The notes beneath the pieces are model-generated. The model had not been told where the DNA came from, searched no databases, and saw only the letters and a list, made by a program, of their open reading frames with translations. Made by a program: the position numbers and the translations under genes. Below, one piece after another: positions 35,925 to 43,797 of a stretch of DNA of 64,000 nt (position 1 is its first letter; the number at the start of each line of letters is the position of its first letter). Source of the DNA: Shimia sp039969785 (GTDB lineage: Bacteria > Pseudomonadota > Alphaproteobacteria > Rhodobacterales > Rhodobacteraceae). The stretch is from positions 183,406-247,405 of the forward strand of contig NZ_JBDVNC010000048.1 of the NCBI RefSeq assembly GCF_039969785.1, read 5' to 3'.

Positions 35925-36399
35925 CCAGATAGACCGACGGGTCTATATCCGGGTCAAAACCATCCTCTTCCAATGCATCTCGCAACGCATCGTCTGCTTC
36001 GGGCTTCCAGATTTCAAACGTGTCACCCGAGGAGATAAACCGCGCCATACCGTCCAGCCCGATCTTTTCGCGCAGCTTGGCGGGCAAGACAATCCGGCCT
36101 GTATCGTCCAGAACGATCTCGACGGTCTGCGCCGAATAAAGACGCTCCATCGCCTTACGCTTGGCCGATCCACGTGGGAATTTTGAGATTTTTTCGTCGA
36201 CCTCATCCATCGCTTCGATGGTGAAACCTTCCAGATAGTCGCGCGTCGCACCGCCATAAACAAGGATCAGTCGCGGGGGCAGACCATCGGTCCATTCAGG
36301 ATCACAGCTTTGAATGACACGGCGAAACGAGGCCGGGATAGACACCCTGCCCTTACTGTCGACCTTATGGTCGCTTTCGCCTCTGAACCTGCGTGCCAC
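35908..36399 (-). CDS. mraZ: Transcriptional regulator MraZ
   Basis: AbrB-like regulator that binds TGGGN repeats upstream of its own cluster and controls dcw expression. The 163-residue product has the duplicated SpoVT/AbrB halves with DSKGRVSIPASFR (around residues 14-26) and DDTGRIVLPAKLRE (around 98-111). The GTG at 36399 is preceded by AAAGGGA about ten bases upstream. It is the first gene of the cluster, and the leader holds several TGGGA arrays that are probably its binding sites. Confidence 0.96.
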   Translation of the reverse strand: MARRFRGESDHKVDSKGRVSIPASFRRVIQSCDPEWTDGLPPRLILVYGGATRDYLEGFTIEAMDEVDEKISKFPRGSAKRKAMERLYSAQTVEIVLDDTGRIVLPAKLREKIGLDGMARFISSGDTFEIWKPEADDALRDALEEDGFDPDIDPSVYLDGDLG

Positions 36400-36444
36400 G
36401 GCGTGCTGGTCCCTTTCTAACTACGTCCCATTTTTTGCTATCCC

Positions 36445-36491
36445 GGAAAAGGAAACGGCGGATTGATCTGCTGCCACTGATCAATCCACCG
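36445..36491 (-). terminator. Intrinsic terminator between the predicted UpsM-like RNA and mraZ
   Basis: On the minus strand a 13-bp stem (36479-36491 with 36456-36468, one G-U pair) with a 10-nt loop is followed by TTTCCTTTTCC (36455-36445). It lies about 50 bp before mraZ, so dcw transcripts must read through it or start downstream. Confidence 0.75.
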
Positions 36492-36650
36492 CCCTCGTCC
36501 CGCTCTAGCGGGTGTCCAGCTGCGCGCGCCACCTGGGGGGATGTCTGCTCGCCCGCGCGCCGGATCTCTCTAATTCGATGAAAGCGGTGCCTGTATGAAA
36601 CCTGACTTTGATTATCTCGGGGTCTTTAGCGCCCCTTTGTTCCCGTCTTC
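36446..36650 (-). ncRNA. upsM: Predicted UpsM-like small RNA from the mraZ 5' leader
   Basis: A TATATA -10-like box (36662-36657) points to transcription from about 36650 on the minus strand. A strong terminator ends at about 36446, giving an RNA of roughly 205 nt just before mraZ. This matches the position, size and terminator of UpsM, the abundant small RNA cut from the extended dcw leader in Rhodobacter sphaeroides (established knowledge). Sequence identity to UpsM could not be tested. The interior carries further GC-rich hairpins (for example CCCGCTAGAGCGGG at 36498-36511). No credible protein frame is present. Confidence 0.6.
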
Positions 36651-36661
36651 ATCTTGTATAT

Positions 36662-36686
36662 AGGGATGACATGGGAATTCATGGAA
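36662..36686 (+). promoter_or_regulatory. TGGGA-type triple repeat at the predicted UpsM/mraZ promoter
   Basis: AGGGA (36662-36666), TGGGA (36672-36676) and TGGAA (36682-36686) at exact 10-bp spacing, on the strand opposite to mraZ. They cover the region where the -35 would be and touch the -10-like TATATA. The pattern fits MraZ boxes (TGGGN plus five bases), so autoregulation is plausible. Confidence 0.5.
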
Positions 36687-36776
36687 ATCAACAAAAAAAT
36701 TTGCCACCAATTACTAACATCAGCCTTCATCTGACCTTAAAAACTTGAGGTTTTCAAGAAATCTCTAAAGTTGCCG

Positions 36777-36819
36777 CGCTATATAGTGTTACATGAAAAA
36801 TTGGTCGCTATATATAGTG
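36777..36819. repeat. Direct repeat CGCTATATAGTG in the dcw leader
   Basis: CGCTATATAGTG (36777-36788) and CGCTATATATAGTG (36806-36819), 29 bp apart. Each unit is close to palindromic around TATATA. Role unknown; the TATATA cores could also act as -10 elements on the minus strand. Confidence 0.45.
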
Positions 36820-36841
36820 ATCGCCGCTCAGCAAAATATTT

Positions 36842-37012
36842 CCCATACTTTCCCGGAAATTATTATGATTTCGAAAAATGTTATGATTTCTTAGGCCAAA
36901 ACAGAGCGGTCTCAGTCAATGGATCCTGCAAAAATTCACGATTCGTGGTCCCCGGCCGCTCAGATCACCCGTATATCCCACAGTTTCCCATCTTGCGTCC
37001 CATAATTTCCCA
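36842..37012 (-). promoter_or_regulatory. MraZ-box arrays far upstream of mraZ
   Basis: On the minus strand TGGGA occurs four times, with core TGGG/CCCA at 36977-36980, 36987-36990, 36999-37002 and 37009-37012 (spacings 10, 12, 10 bp). A further pair, TGGGA and CGGGA, is 10 bp apart at 36842-36855. Repeats of TGGGN with a 10-bp period are the known MraZ operator. These lie 440-610 bp upstream of the mraZ start, just past the end of livF. Confidence 0.65.
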
Positions 37013-37075
37013 AGCATCCTGTAACTCCGGGTATCACGCCGCTTTTCTGGAGGAAGATCGTAGATAAAAGGCTCC

Positions 37076-37765
37076 TCAGACGCCCAGATACCGATCGGTG
37101 ATGTCTGGCGACAAATCGGCGAACGGCCCGTCCCAGACGGTGACGCCCTTTTCAAGGATCACCGCAGTGTCAGCAACGCGCGACAATTCCCGGATCGACT
37201 TGTCGATCACAAGGATCGCCATGCCGGTGTCAGCTTTCAACCGCGCAATTGCCTGCCAGATTTCCTGACGCACAACCGGCGCCAACCCTTCTGTGGCTTC
37301 ATCAAGGATCAAAAGCTGCGGGTTAGTCATCAAGGCCCGCCCGATGGCCAGCATCTGTTGCTCTCCACCAGACAGCGACGCTGCCAGCTGATCCCTGCGC
37401 TCTGCCAATCGTGGGAACAGGTGCGCCACGGCCGCAAAATCCCAGTTCCCCGGTCGCATTGCCGCGCTCAGGTTCTCATGCACGCTCAGGTTCGAAAAGC
37501 ATCTGCGCCCTTCCGGCACCAATCCAATCCCGGCCCGCGCTGCCCGAAAACTCGGAAATCCAGCAATGTCGCGCCCGTCAAACAAAAGCGACCCGCCCTG
37601 GTGTTTCAGCATCCGGCAAATTACCTTCACCGTGGTCGATTTTCCCATGCCGTTGCGCCCCATCAACGCGACAACCTGGCCCTTTTCAATCTCCAGACTT
37701 ACGTCGAACAGGGCCTGGCTGGGACCATAGAAGGCGGCGATTTGGGACAGCTTCAAAAGGCTCAT
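37076..37765 (-). CDS. livF: Branched-chain amino acid ABC transporter ATPase LivF
   Basis: The second ATPase of a HAAT-type importer, 229 residues. It has Walker A GRNGMGKSTTVK (residues 36-47), the signature LSGGEQQMLAIGRAL, Walker B LLILDEATEGLAP and the switch His replaced by the family's VIDKSI. The short form with LVPEGRRCFSNLSVHENL is typical of LivF. It overlaps livG by 4 bp. It is the last gene of the liv set; the dcw leader begins just after its stop. Substrate may be a branched-chain or other amino acid, amide or urea-like compound. Confidence 0.93.
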   Translation of the reverse strand: MSLLKLSQIAAFYGPSQALFDVSLEIEKGQVVALMGRNGMGKSTTVKVICRMLKHQGGSLLFDGRDIAGFPSFRAARAGIGLVPEGRRCFSNLSVHENLSAAMRPGNWDFAAVAHLFPRLAERRDQLAASLSGGEQQMLAIGRALMTNPQLLILDEATEGLAPVVRQEIWQAIARLKADTGMAILVIDKSIRELSRVADTAVILEKGVTVWDGPFADLSPDITDRYLGV

Positions 37766-38517
37766 GCGTCCGCCTCTTCACCCAGATAGGCGCTGCGCAC
37801 CAACGGGTTGTTGCGAATGTCATCAACCGACCCGGTGGCAATGATCTCTCCGTAAACCAGCACACTGATCCGATCTGCCAGCGCAAATACGGCATCCATG
37901 TCATGCTCAATCAACAGAATTGGCGTCTGGTGGCGCAACCCGTCCAGAAACCCCATCAATCGTTGTGATCCCTCTGCGCCCAGGCCAGCCATAGGTTCGT
38001 CCATCAAAAACGCCTTTGGCTCCAGCGTCAGCGCCACGGCGACCTCAAGCTGGCGCCGTTGCCCATGTGAAAGCTCTGATGTGCGAAAGGCGCGAAACTC
38101 TTCCAACCCGACCTTTTGCAATGCCAGACTGGCGCGCTCCAGCAGAGCACGATCCTTCATCACCGGGCGAAAGAACCGAAACACATCGCCCCGCGCGCCA
38201 AGTGCCCCAAGCACGACATTCTGCAAAACCGTGTATTCCATGGCCAGCGACGAAATCTGAAACGTGCGCGCCATGCCCAGCCGTGACCGGGCCGCCGTGG
38301 ACATCGCAGTGACATCCTGCCCGCCAAAAACCACCCTGCCGCTGTCGGGTTGCAATGCCCCGGCGATCTGGCTGATCAACGTGGATTTCCCAGCCCCGTT
38401 TGGCCCAATCAACGCGTGAATTTCGCCGCTGCGCAAATCAATGTCGATGTTCCGGCTCGCCTCAAGCGCGCCAAACGCCTTGCAAATGCCTTCTACGCTT
38501 AGAACCGGGTCAGTCAT
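37762..38517 (-). CDS. livG: Branched-chain amino acid ABC transporter ATPase LivG
   Basis: The first ATPase of the importer, 251 residues. It has Walker A GPNGAGKSTLISQI, the signature SHGQRRQLEVAVAL (the LivG-type LSHGxQR), Walker B AFLMDEPMAGLG and the switch His in LLIEHDMDAVF. It contacts LivM/LivH at the inner face of the membrane. It overlaps livM by 8 bp and livF by 4 bp, so the four genes are one operon. Confidence 0.93.
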   Translation of the reverse strand: MTDPVLSVEGICKAFGALEASRNIDIDLRSGEIHALIGPNGAGKSTLISQIAGALQPDSGRVVFGGQDVTAMSTAARSRLGMARTFQISSLAMEYTVLQNVVLGALGARGDVFRFFRPVMKDRALLERASLALQKVGLEEFRAFRTSELSHGQRRQLEVAVALTLEPKAFLMDEPMAGLGAEGSQRLMGFLDGLRHQTPILLIEHDMDAVFALADRISVLVYGEIIATGSVDDIRNNPLVRSAYLGEEADA

Positions 38518-39493
38518 GCGCCACCTCCCGCCCGGTCAGCAGCCCAAACACGCCGCCCCGCGCAAACAGAACCACGCCCAACAGGATCGCGCCGAGATAG
38601 ACATGCCAAAATGCGCTGAGACCGCCCAGCACGTGTTCCAGCAGGATAAACAAAACCGCGCCAGCCACCGGTCCAAACACCCGTCCAACCCCGCCGAGAA
38701 TGACAAAGATCATGATCTCACCCGAGGTTTGCCATGAAAACATGGTCGGGCTGACAAAGCGGTTCAGATCGGCAAACAGCGCGCCTGCCAATCCGGTGAT
38801 TGCGCCCGAAATTGTATAGGCCACCAGATACAGGCGGTAAGGCGTTTGTCCCACCGCCTGAACGCGATCCTCGTTTTGTCGCGCTGCGCTCAGCATAAGC
38901 CCAAATGGCGCACGCGCGGCACAATACACAAACCCCAGAACGGCCAGCAGCCACGCATAGCAAATGGCATAGAATTGAATGGGCACCATTGTGTTCAACC
39001 CGGCAAAGCCGTTGCGCACATAGATCGACAGACCGTCCTCTCCGCCATACGCGGGCCACGAGATCGCGAAATAGTAAAACATCTGAGCAAAGGCGAGCGT
39101 GATCATAATGAAATACACGCCCGAGGTACGCAAAGATAACGCCCCCAACCCCAGCGCAACCACGCCCGAAACGATGATTGCCACAACCCAGATCACCAGC
39201 ATGGATTTGGTGCCTTCGATCACAAAAGGCCACTCCATCAACGGCGTGTAAGACTGCGCATGAAACGCCAGTATGCCCATCGCATAGCCACCAACGCCAA
39301 AGAACGCAGCGTGACCAAAGCTGACCAATCCCCCCAGCCCCAACGCGAAATTCAATCCCACACCAGCAATTGCAAAGATCACGGCGCGGGTGGTCAACGT
39401 GATCAGAAACGGCTCATCAACGCTCAGCGCCCAAAGCGGGAACACCAGCAGGATCAGCAGCAACGCGATGTTCAGACAGGTTTCTCTGCGCAT
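38510..39493 (-). CDS. livM: Branched-chain amino acid ABC transporter permease LivM
   Basis: Inner-membrane permease of 327 residues with about nine helices. FALGLGGLVSFGHAAFFGVGGYAMG and LSLRTSGVYFIMITLAFAQM are LivM-family signatures; VILGGVGRVFGPVAGA is the coupling-loop region near the C-terminus. It starts one base after the livH stop and overlaps livG by 8 bp. Confidence 0.93.
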   Translation of the reverse strand: MRRETCLNIALLLILLVFPLWALSVDEPFLITLTTRAVIFAIAGVGLNFALGLGGLVSFGHAAFFGVGGYAMGILAFHAQSYTPLMEWPFVIEGTKSMLVIWVVAIIVSGVVALGLGALSLRTSGVYFIMITLAFAQMFYYFAISWPAYGGEDGLSIYVRNGFAGLNTMVPIQFYAICYAWLLAVLGFVYCAARAPFGLMLSAARQNEDRVQAVGQTPYRLYLVAYTISGAITGLAGALFADLNRFVSPTMFSWQTSGEIMIFVILGGVGRVFGPVAGAVLFILLEHVLGGLSAFWHVYLGAILLGVVLFARGGVFGLLTGREVAHD

Positions 39494-39494
39494 A

Positions 39495-40412
39495 TCATGC
39501 CCCCCGGAACAGGCCGGATGGGCGGAACAAAAGAACCCCCGCCATCAGAATATAGATCGCCATCGACGCCAGCGATGCCCCAACAGACGCCGCCGCGGCG
39601 GGGTCCATGAACACCGCAAACACCTTGGGCAGCAACAACCGCCCCAACGTATCTGTCAGCCCAACCAGTATCGCCCCCACCAGCGCGCCCTTGATGGACC
39701 CGATCCCGCCAATCACAATCACAACAAACGCCAGGATCAGCACAGGCTCCCCCATCCCGACCTGCACTGATTGAATGGCGCCAATCATCGCCCCGGCAAA
39801 TCCCGCCAACCCCGCGCCCAGCGCAAAGACCAGCGTATATAGCCGCGAGATATTCACGCCCAAAGCGGCAATCATTTCCCGGTCGTTTTCTCCGGCGCGT
39901 ATCTGAATGCCAATACGTGTGTGGGCAATCATCCAGAACAGCCCGGCTGCCACGGCCAGCCCGACCAGAATGATCGAGAGGCGATAAAGCGAGTATTCAA
40001 TCCCAAAAGGAAGCATCACAGTACCCGACAACCACGCGGGCTTGTCCAGAAACAATGGAAACGACCCAAACGCCCAGCGCGTGCCTTCGGAAAATATCAG
40101 GATCAGCGCAAAAGTCGCCAGAACCTGATCCAGATGGTCTCGATCATAAAGCCTGCGGATCACCGTGACTTCGACAATGACCCCGGCAAGGGCGGCGGCC
40201 ACCAGACTGGCGATCAGCGCCAGAATAAAAGACCCCGTCGCAGCCGCCACAGCCGCTGCCGCAAAAGCACCAACCATGTAAAGCGATCCATGTGCCAGAT
40301 TGATCAGACCCATCACACCAAAGATCAATGTCAATCCTGCGGCCATCAGAAACAGCATCACGCCAAATTGCAGCCCGTTCAGTGTCTGTTCGATCAAAAG
40401 CACAGCTGACAT
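39495..40412 (-). CDS. livH: Branched-chain amino acid ABC transporter permease LivH
   Basis: Inner-membrane permease of 305 residues, with GLQFGVMLFLMAAGLTLIFGVMGLINLAHGSLYMVGAF at the start and VIVIGGIGSIKGALVGAI as the coupling loop near the C-terminus. The frame runs upstream to 40538, but that stretch is Arg-rich and unlike a permease, so the ATG at 40412 was chosen. It is the first gene of the set. No periplasmic binding protein (livK/livJ) is present on either side, so the substrate-binding gene is elsewhere or upstream in another locus. Confidence 0.92.
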   Translation of the reverse strand: MSAVLLIEQTLNGLQFGVMLFLMAAGLTLIFGVMGLINLAHGSLYMVGAFAAAAVAAATGSFILALIASLVAAALAGVIVEVTVIRRLYDRDHLDQVLATFALILIFSEGTRWAFGSFPLFLDKPAWLSGTVMLPFGIEYSLYRLSIILVGLAVAAGLFWMIAHTRIGIQIRAGENDREMIAALGVNISRLYTLVFALGAGLAGFAGAMIGAIQSVQVGMGEPVLILAFVVIVIGGIGSIKGALVGAILVGLTDTLGRLLLPKVFAVFMDPAAAASVGASLASMAIYILMAGVLLFRPSGLFRGA

Positions 40413-40851
40413 GCTCAGCGCCCGCCAAACAGGACGACCAACGCCGCCTCTGTCACGTCTGTCTTCATCGCGCTGCCCTTCCCTCATGACCCGGTTCAGG
40501 GCCAGTGGCCGACTGTTTCGCCGCCTTCGTTCGTCCAAGTCACATTGCGCAACAGGTTCAAAACGCGATCTTCTAACGCCTGACCGAAAATATCAACGTC
40601 TCAGCCGGGACCGCGCGTCTTTTCCACCGCTCAGAACCCGGCCCGGCAGTGCGCATCCAGATCGGGCGCCCATGAATGTCCAGTGATGTAAACGACTATC
40701 TGCCGCTTAAGCCTTGCGCATTTGCAAGGCGTAAGCGTGCGCTTGGCACCAAAACGGACAGTCTGCCTCGCACATTGAGACAGACCAAAACCGTTGCAAA
40801 TTGTCACTTAAGATCCTGAGAACGCACGCACGGCATACGTCCGGTCAGTCA
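40413..40851. other. Intergenic region between ychF and livH
   Basis: 439 bp without a credible gene; both flanking genes are on the minus strand. It should contain the liv promoter and the ychF transcript end. A long hairpin is at 40705-40736 (separate entry). The Arg-rich open frame 40413-40538 in phase with livH is not protein-like. Confidence 0.5.
40705..40736. repeat. Long hairpin downstream of ychF
   Basis: GCTTA-A-GCCTTGC (40705-40717) and GCAAGGC-G-TAAGC (40724-40736) pair over 12 bp with one internal mismatch and a six-base loop. There is no T-run on either side. It is 116 bp past the ychF stop. It could end or stabilise the ychF mRNA. Confidence 0.5.
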
Positions 40852-41949
40852 TCAGTTGTTGAACAGGAAATGCATCACGTCGCCGTCCTGCACTTCATAG
40901 CTCTTGCCTTCGGCCCGCATCTTCCCGGCTTCCTTGGCACCCTGCTCGCCATTGCTGGCGATATAGTCGTCATAGGCAATCGTCTCAGCGCGGATAAAGC
41001 CCTTTTCGAAATCGCCGTGGATCACACCGGCGGCCTGCGGGGCATTTGTCCCCTGCCGGATCGTCCATGCGCGGGCCTCTTTGGGACCTACCGTAAAATA
41101 CGTTTCCAGATGCAACAGCTCATAGCCAGCCCGGATCAACCGATCCAACCCGGCCTCTTCCAGCCCCATCTCTTCAAGGAACATGGTGGCTTCGTCATCT
41201 TCCAGCTGGCTGATCTCTTCTTCGATCTGCGCCGAAATAATCACGTGGCTGTTGCCCTGCGCCGCTGCCATCTCTGCCACTTTCGCAGAATGTGCGTTGC
41301 CTTCAGCCGCTTCCGACTCGCCCACATTGCAAACGTACAAAACCGGCTTGGTTGTCAAAAGCTGTAACAGCTTCCACGCTTTGAGGTCCTCCTCGTCCAC
41401 ATCCACAACGCGTGCGGGCTGGCCGTCTTCCAGAACCGCTTGCGCAGCGGCCAACAGACGATCCTGCTGGAGCGCCTCTTTGTCGTTGCCTTTTAGCTTG
41501 CGCACCAGATTGGCGCGGCGTTTTTCGATCGATTCCAGATCGGACAGCATCAGCTCGGTTTCGATGGTCTCGGAATCTGCAACCGGATCAACACGCCCCT
41601 CAACATGGGTCACGTCACCATCTTCAAAACACCGCAATACATGTGCAATCGCATCCACTTCGCGGATGTTGGCCAGAAACTGGTTGCCCAATCCTTCGCC
41701 CTTGCTGGCGCCCTTAACCAAACCGGCAATGTCAACAAATGTCATGCGGGTTGGAATGATCTGTTTGGACTGCGCAATCGCTGCCAGCTTGTCCAAACGT
41801 GCATCCGGCACGCCGACTTCGCCCACATTTGGCTCGATGGTACAGAACGGAAAATTCGCAGCCTGCGCGGCGGCGGTTCTGGTCAGTGCGTTGAACAGCG
41901 TCGACTTACCTACATTAGGCAGCCCCACAATCCCCATTTTGAAACCCAT
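40852..41949 (-). CDS. ychF: Ribosome-associated GTPase/ATPase YchF (OLA1 family)
   Basis: The 365-residue translation-associated P-loop ATPase has Walker A GLPNVGKSTLFNAL (residues 9-22), the family switch FVDIAGLVKGASKGEGLGNQFL, NLVRKLKGNDKEAL coiled region, and the C-terminal TGS domain with FTVGPKEARAWTIRQGTNAPQAAGVIH and GKSYEVQDGDVMHFLF. Length is normal. It is transcribed alone. Confidence 0.96.
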   Translation of the reverse strand: MGFKMGIVGLPNVGKSTLFNALTRTAAAQAANFPFCTIEPNVGEVGVPDARLDKLAAIAQSKQIIPTRMTFVDIAGLVKGASKGEGLGNQFLANIREVDAIAHVLRCFEDGDVTHVEGRVDPVADSETIETELMLSDLESIEKRRANLVRKLKGNDKEALQQDRLLAAAQAVLEDGQPARVVDVDEEDLKAWKLLQLLTTKPVLYVCNVGESEAAEGNAHSAKVAEMAAAQGNSHVIISAQIEEEISQLEDDEATMFLEEMGLEEAGLDRLIRAGYELLHLETYFTVGPKEARAWTIRQGTNAPQAAGVIHGDFEKGFIRAETIAYDDYIASNGEQGAKEAGKMRAEGKSYEVQDGDVMHFLFNN

Positions 41950-42042
41950 ACCGGCCCCCTATCACAATCTCGTGGTGCTAATATGCAGTGTTTGGTTGCG
42001 ACGCAAGCCACGTGTTAGAACCTGTGACAGGGGGGACGGACC

Positions 42043-42192
42043 ATGACTCTTATGCCATTTCTGAAATTCGACGGCACTGCCGAGGAAGCAATAGGCTTTT
42101 GCGCAGAGGTTTTTGGCGCCACATTCTATGCCCCGTCCTTTGGTATGCTTACCGATCCTTTCGGCACCCACGGGATGATCGGCGTCCTTTGA
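42043..42192 (+). pseudogene. Remnant of a PhnB-like VOC family gene with internal deletion
   Basis: A 49-codon frame encodes MTLMPFLKFDGTAEEAIGF then CAEVFGATFYAPSFGMLTDP and FGTHGMIGVL. The first half matches the N-terminus of PhnB/glyoxalase-like VOC proteins (MPFLKFDGTAEEAIGFCAEVFG), the second half their extreme C-terminus (FGMLTDPFG...). About 90 residues of the normal middle are missing in frame, so the fold and metal/ligand site cannot form. GGGGGACGGA precedes the ATG, consistent with a once functional gene. Confidence 0.7.
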
Positions 42193-42311
42193 ACACAAGG
42201 CAGTGACTAAACGTGAATTGCCTGCATCGCAGAAACCACACACTTTGCATCCGTTGTTCTCACCAAAGACCCAATGCGAAAGACACTCACAAGTACTATC
42301 TGGAAATACAC

Positions 42312-42797
42312 ATGAAACAACTATTTCAAGCGCTGGCTATCAGTTTTCTTGCAAATCCGGCATCCGCTCAAGAGATTATTCTGGGATTGGGCTATTCAGA
42401 TTTTTCACTCGGCAGTGCTTCGGATGCGACGGTGGTCGAAATCGAATACCACCATAAACCTTTTCACCACATTGGCCGATTGTCCTTTGAATGGGGCGCC
42501 GTGTTGTCCACGGATACCGAAGGTAACAACTTCATCGGTGCGGGTCTGGTCAATAAATACGCCGTCACGGACGCGTGGTTTGTGGAACTCAGCCTGATGC
42601 CCGGCGCCTATTTCGAGGGCAGCTCTCTCAACGATCTTGGCAATACACTCGAATTTCGCAGCGTTCTGGGGCTTGGGTATCGCTGGAACGAAAAGTCCGC
42701 GATGTCGCTGGCCTTTCAACACAAATCCAACGCAGGTATCAGCACAACCAACCCCGGTGTGAATTCGGTATTGGTGCGCTACCACCGCTCTTTCTGA
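42312..42797 (+). CDS. PagL-like acyloxyacyl hydrolase (lipid A 3-O-deacylase family)
   Basis: The 161-residue protein has a Sec signal (MKQLFQALAISFLANPASAQE) and then alternating amphipathic strands fitting an eight-stranded outer-membrane barrel. The C-terminal FQHKSNAGISTTNPGVNSVLVRYHRSF contains the PagL-type His-x-Ser and NPG motif, and the protein ends in Phe as outer-membrane proteins do. It would remove a 3-O acyl chain from lipid A. The position corresponding to the third catalytic residue (Glu in Pseudomonas PagL) appears to be Asn here, so activity is uncertain. The ATG at 42312 begins the signal peptide. Confidence 0.75.
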   Translation: MKQLFQALAISFLANPASAQEIILGLGYSDFSLGSASDATVVEIEYHHKPFHHIGRLSFEWGAVLSTDTEGNNFIGAGLVNKYAVTDAWFVELSLMPGAYFEGSSLNDLGNTLEFRSVLGLGYRWNEKSAMSLAFQHKSNAGISTTNPGVNSVLVRYHRSF

Positions 42798-42828
42798 AAC
42801 AACGAAACTGACAATGGCCCAAACGCCC

Positions 42829-42857
42829 GGGCGGGATTGATTTCCCGCGCGGGTTCC
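42829..42857 (+). terminator. GC-rich hairpin between pagL-like gene and trpA
   Basis: CCCGGGCGGGA and TCCCGCGCGGG pair over 10 of 11 positions with a TTGATT loop. Only a short TT follows. It probably marks the end of the pagL-like transcript and lies about 36 bp before the trpA start. Confidence 0.5.
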
Positions 42858-42893
42858 GGCACATGAGGAGAAACCAAAGACAAGGACCAGCCG

Positions 42894-43685
42894 ATGACTC
42901 GTATCGACGCCAAATTCGCCGAGCTGAACGCCGCAGGTAAAAAGGCCTTTGTGGCCTATATCATGGCAGGCGATCCCGACTACGACACTTCTTTGGAAGT
43001 AGTCAAAGGTCTCCCGGCGGCCGGTGTTGATGTGATCGAACTGGGTCTGCCGTTCACCGACCCGATGGCGGATGGTCCGACAATTCAACTGGCCGGTCAG
43101 CGCGCTCTGGCGGCTGGCATGACCTTGCAGAAAACCCTCGACCTTGCGACCGAGTTTCGCAAAACCGACGATACAACGCCGATTGTTCTGATGGGGTATT
43201 ACAACCCGATCTACAGCCGGGGCGTCGACAAGTTCCTGACCGATGCCAAAGCTGCCGGCATTGACGGTCTGATCGTCGTGGATCTTCCGCCCGAGGAAGA
43301 CGACGAGCTTTGCATTCCGGCACAGGCGGCCGGGATGAACTTTATCCGCCTCGCCACCCCCACGACCGATGACAAACGCCTGCCCAAAGTGCTGCAAAAC
43401 ACATCCGGCTTTGTCTACTACGTCTCGATCACCGGCATCACCGGCTCTGCCGAGGCCGAAGCTGGCGACGTCGCCCCGGAAGTGGCGCGCATCAAAGCCA
43501 GCACTGACCTGCCAATTATTGTCGGGTTCGGGATCAACTCTCCCGAAAAGTCGCGTGCCATCGCCTCGGTGGCCGATGGCGCAGTGGTCGGATCGGCGAT
43601 TGTCAGCCAGATCGCGGCAGGAAAACCGGTGTCAGAAGTGCACGATTTCGTAAAATCACTGGCCGACGGCGCCCACGCCGCCTGA
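42894..43685 (+). CDS. trpA: Tryptophan synthase alpha chain TrpA
   Basis: Cleaves indole-3-glycerol phosphate to indole and glyceraldehyde 3-phosphate; indole passes to TrpB. The 263-residue TIM barrel has VDVIELGLPFTDPMADGPTIQ with catalytic Glu and Asp around residues 50 and 61, VVDLPPEEDDEL, and the phosphate-binding VGFGI and VVGSAIV. trpB and trpF are 16 kb away on the other strand, so the trp genes are split. An AGGAG-like site (AGACAAGGACC) lies upstream. Confidence 0.96.
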   Translation: MTRIDAKFAELNAAGKKAFVAYIMAGDPDYDTSLEVVKGLPAAGVDVIELGLPFTDPMADGPTIQLAGQRALAAGMTLQKTLDLATEFRKTDDTTPIVLMGYYNPIYSRGVDKFLTDAKAAGIDGLIVVDLPPEEDDELCIPAQAAGMNFIRLATPTTDDKRLPKVLQNTSGFVYYVSITGITGSAEAEAGDVAPEVARIKASTDLPIIVGFGINSPEKSRAIASVADGAVVGSAIVSQIAAGKPVSEVHDFVKSLADGAHAA

Positions 43686-43797
43686 TAATTTCCTTGATCG
43701 GGGCCACGCCCTTGTTATCCTCACCCTGCTCAAGTCGGCAGGCAGTGAGCAGAATCGGTGTGTGCCAAGCTCATCTTTCGCAATTGAAGGAGAGGAG

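Noticed and set aside
36411..36445. GGGA units close to the mraZ start as further MraZ boxes
   Set aside because: Spacing is 15-16 bp rather than 10 bp, unlike the clear arrays further upstream.
40413..40538. N-terminal extension of livH
   Set aside because: Arg-rich and hydrophilic, unlike LivH; the permease signature begins right after the ATG at 40412.
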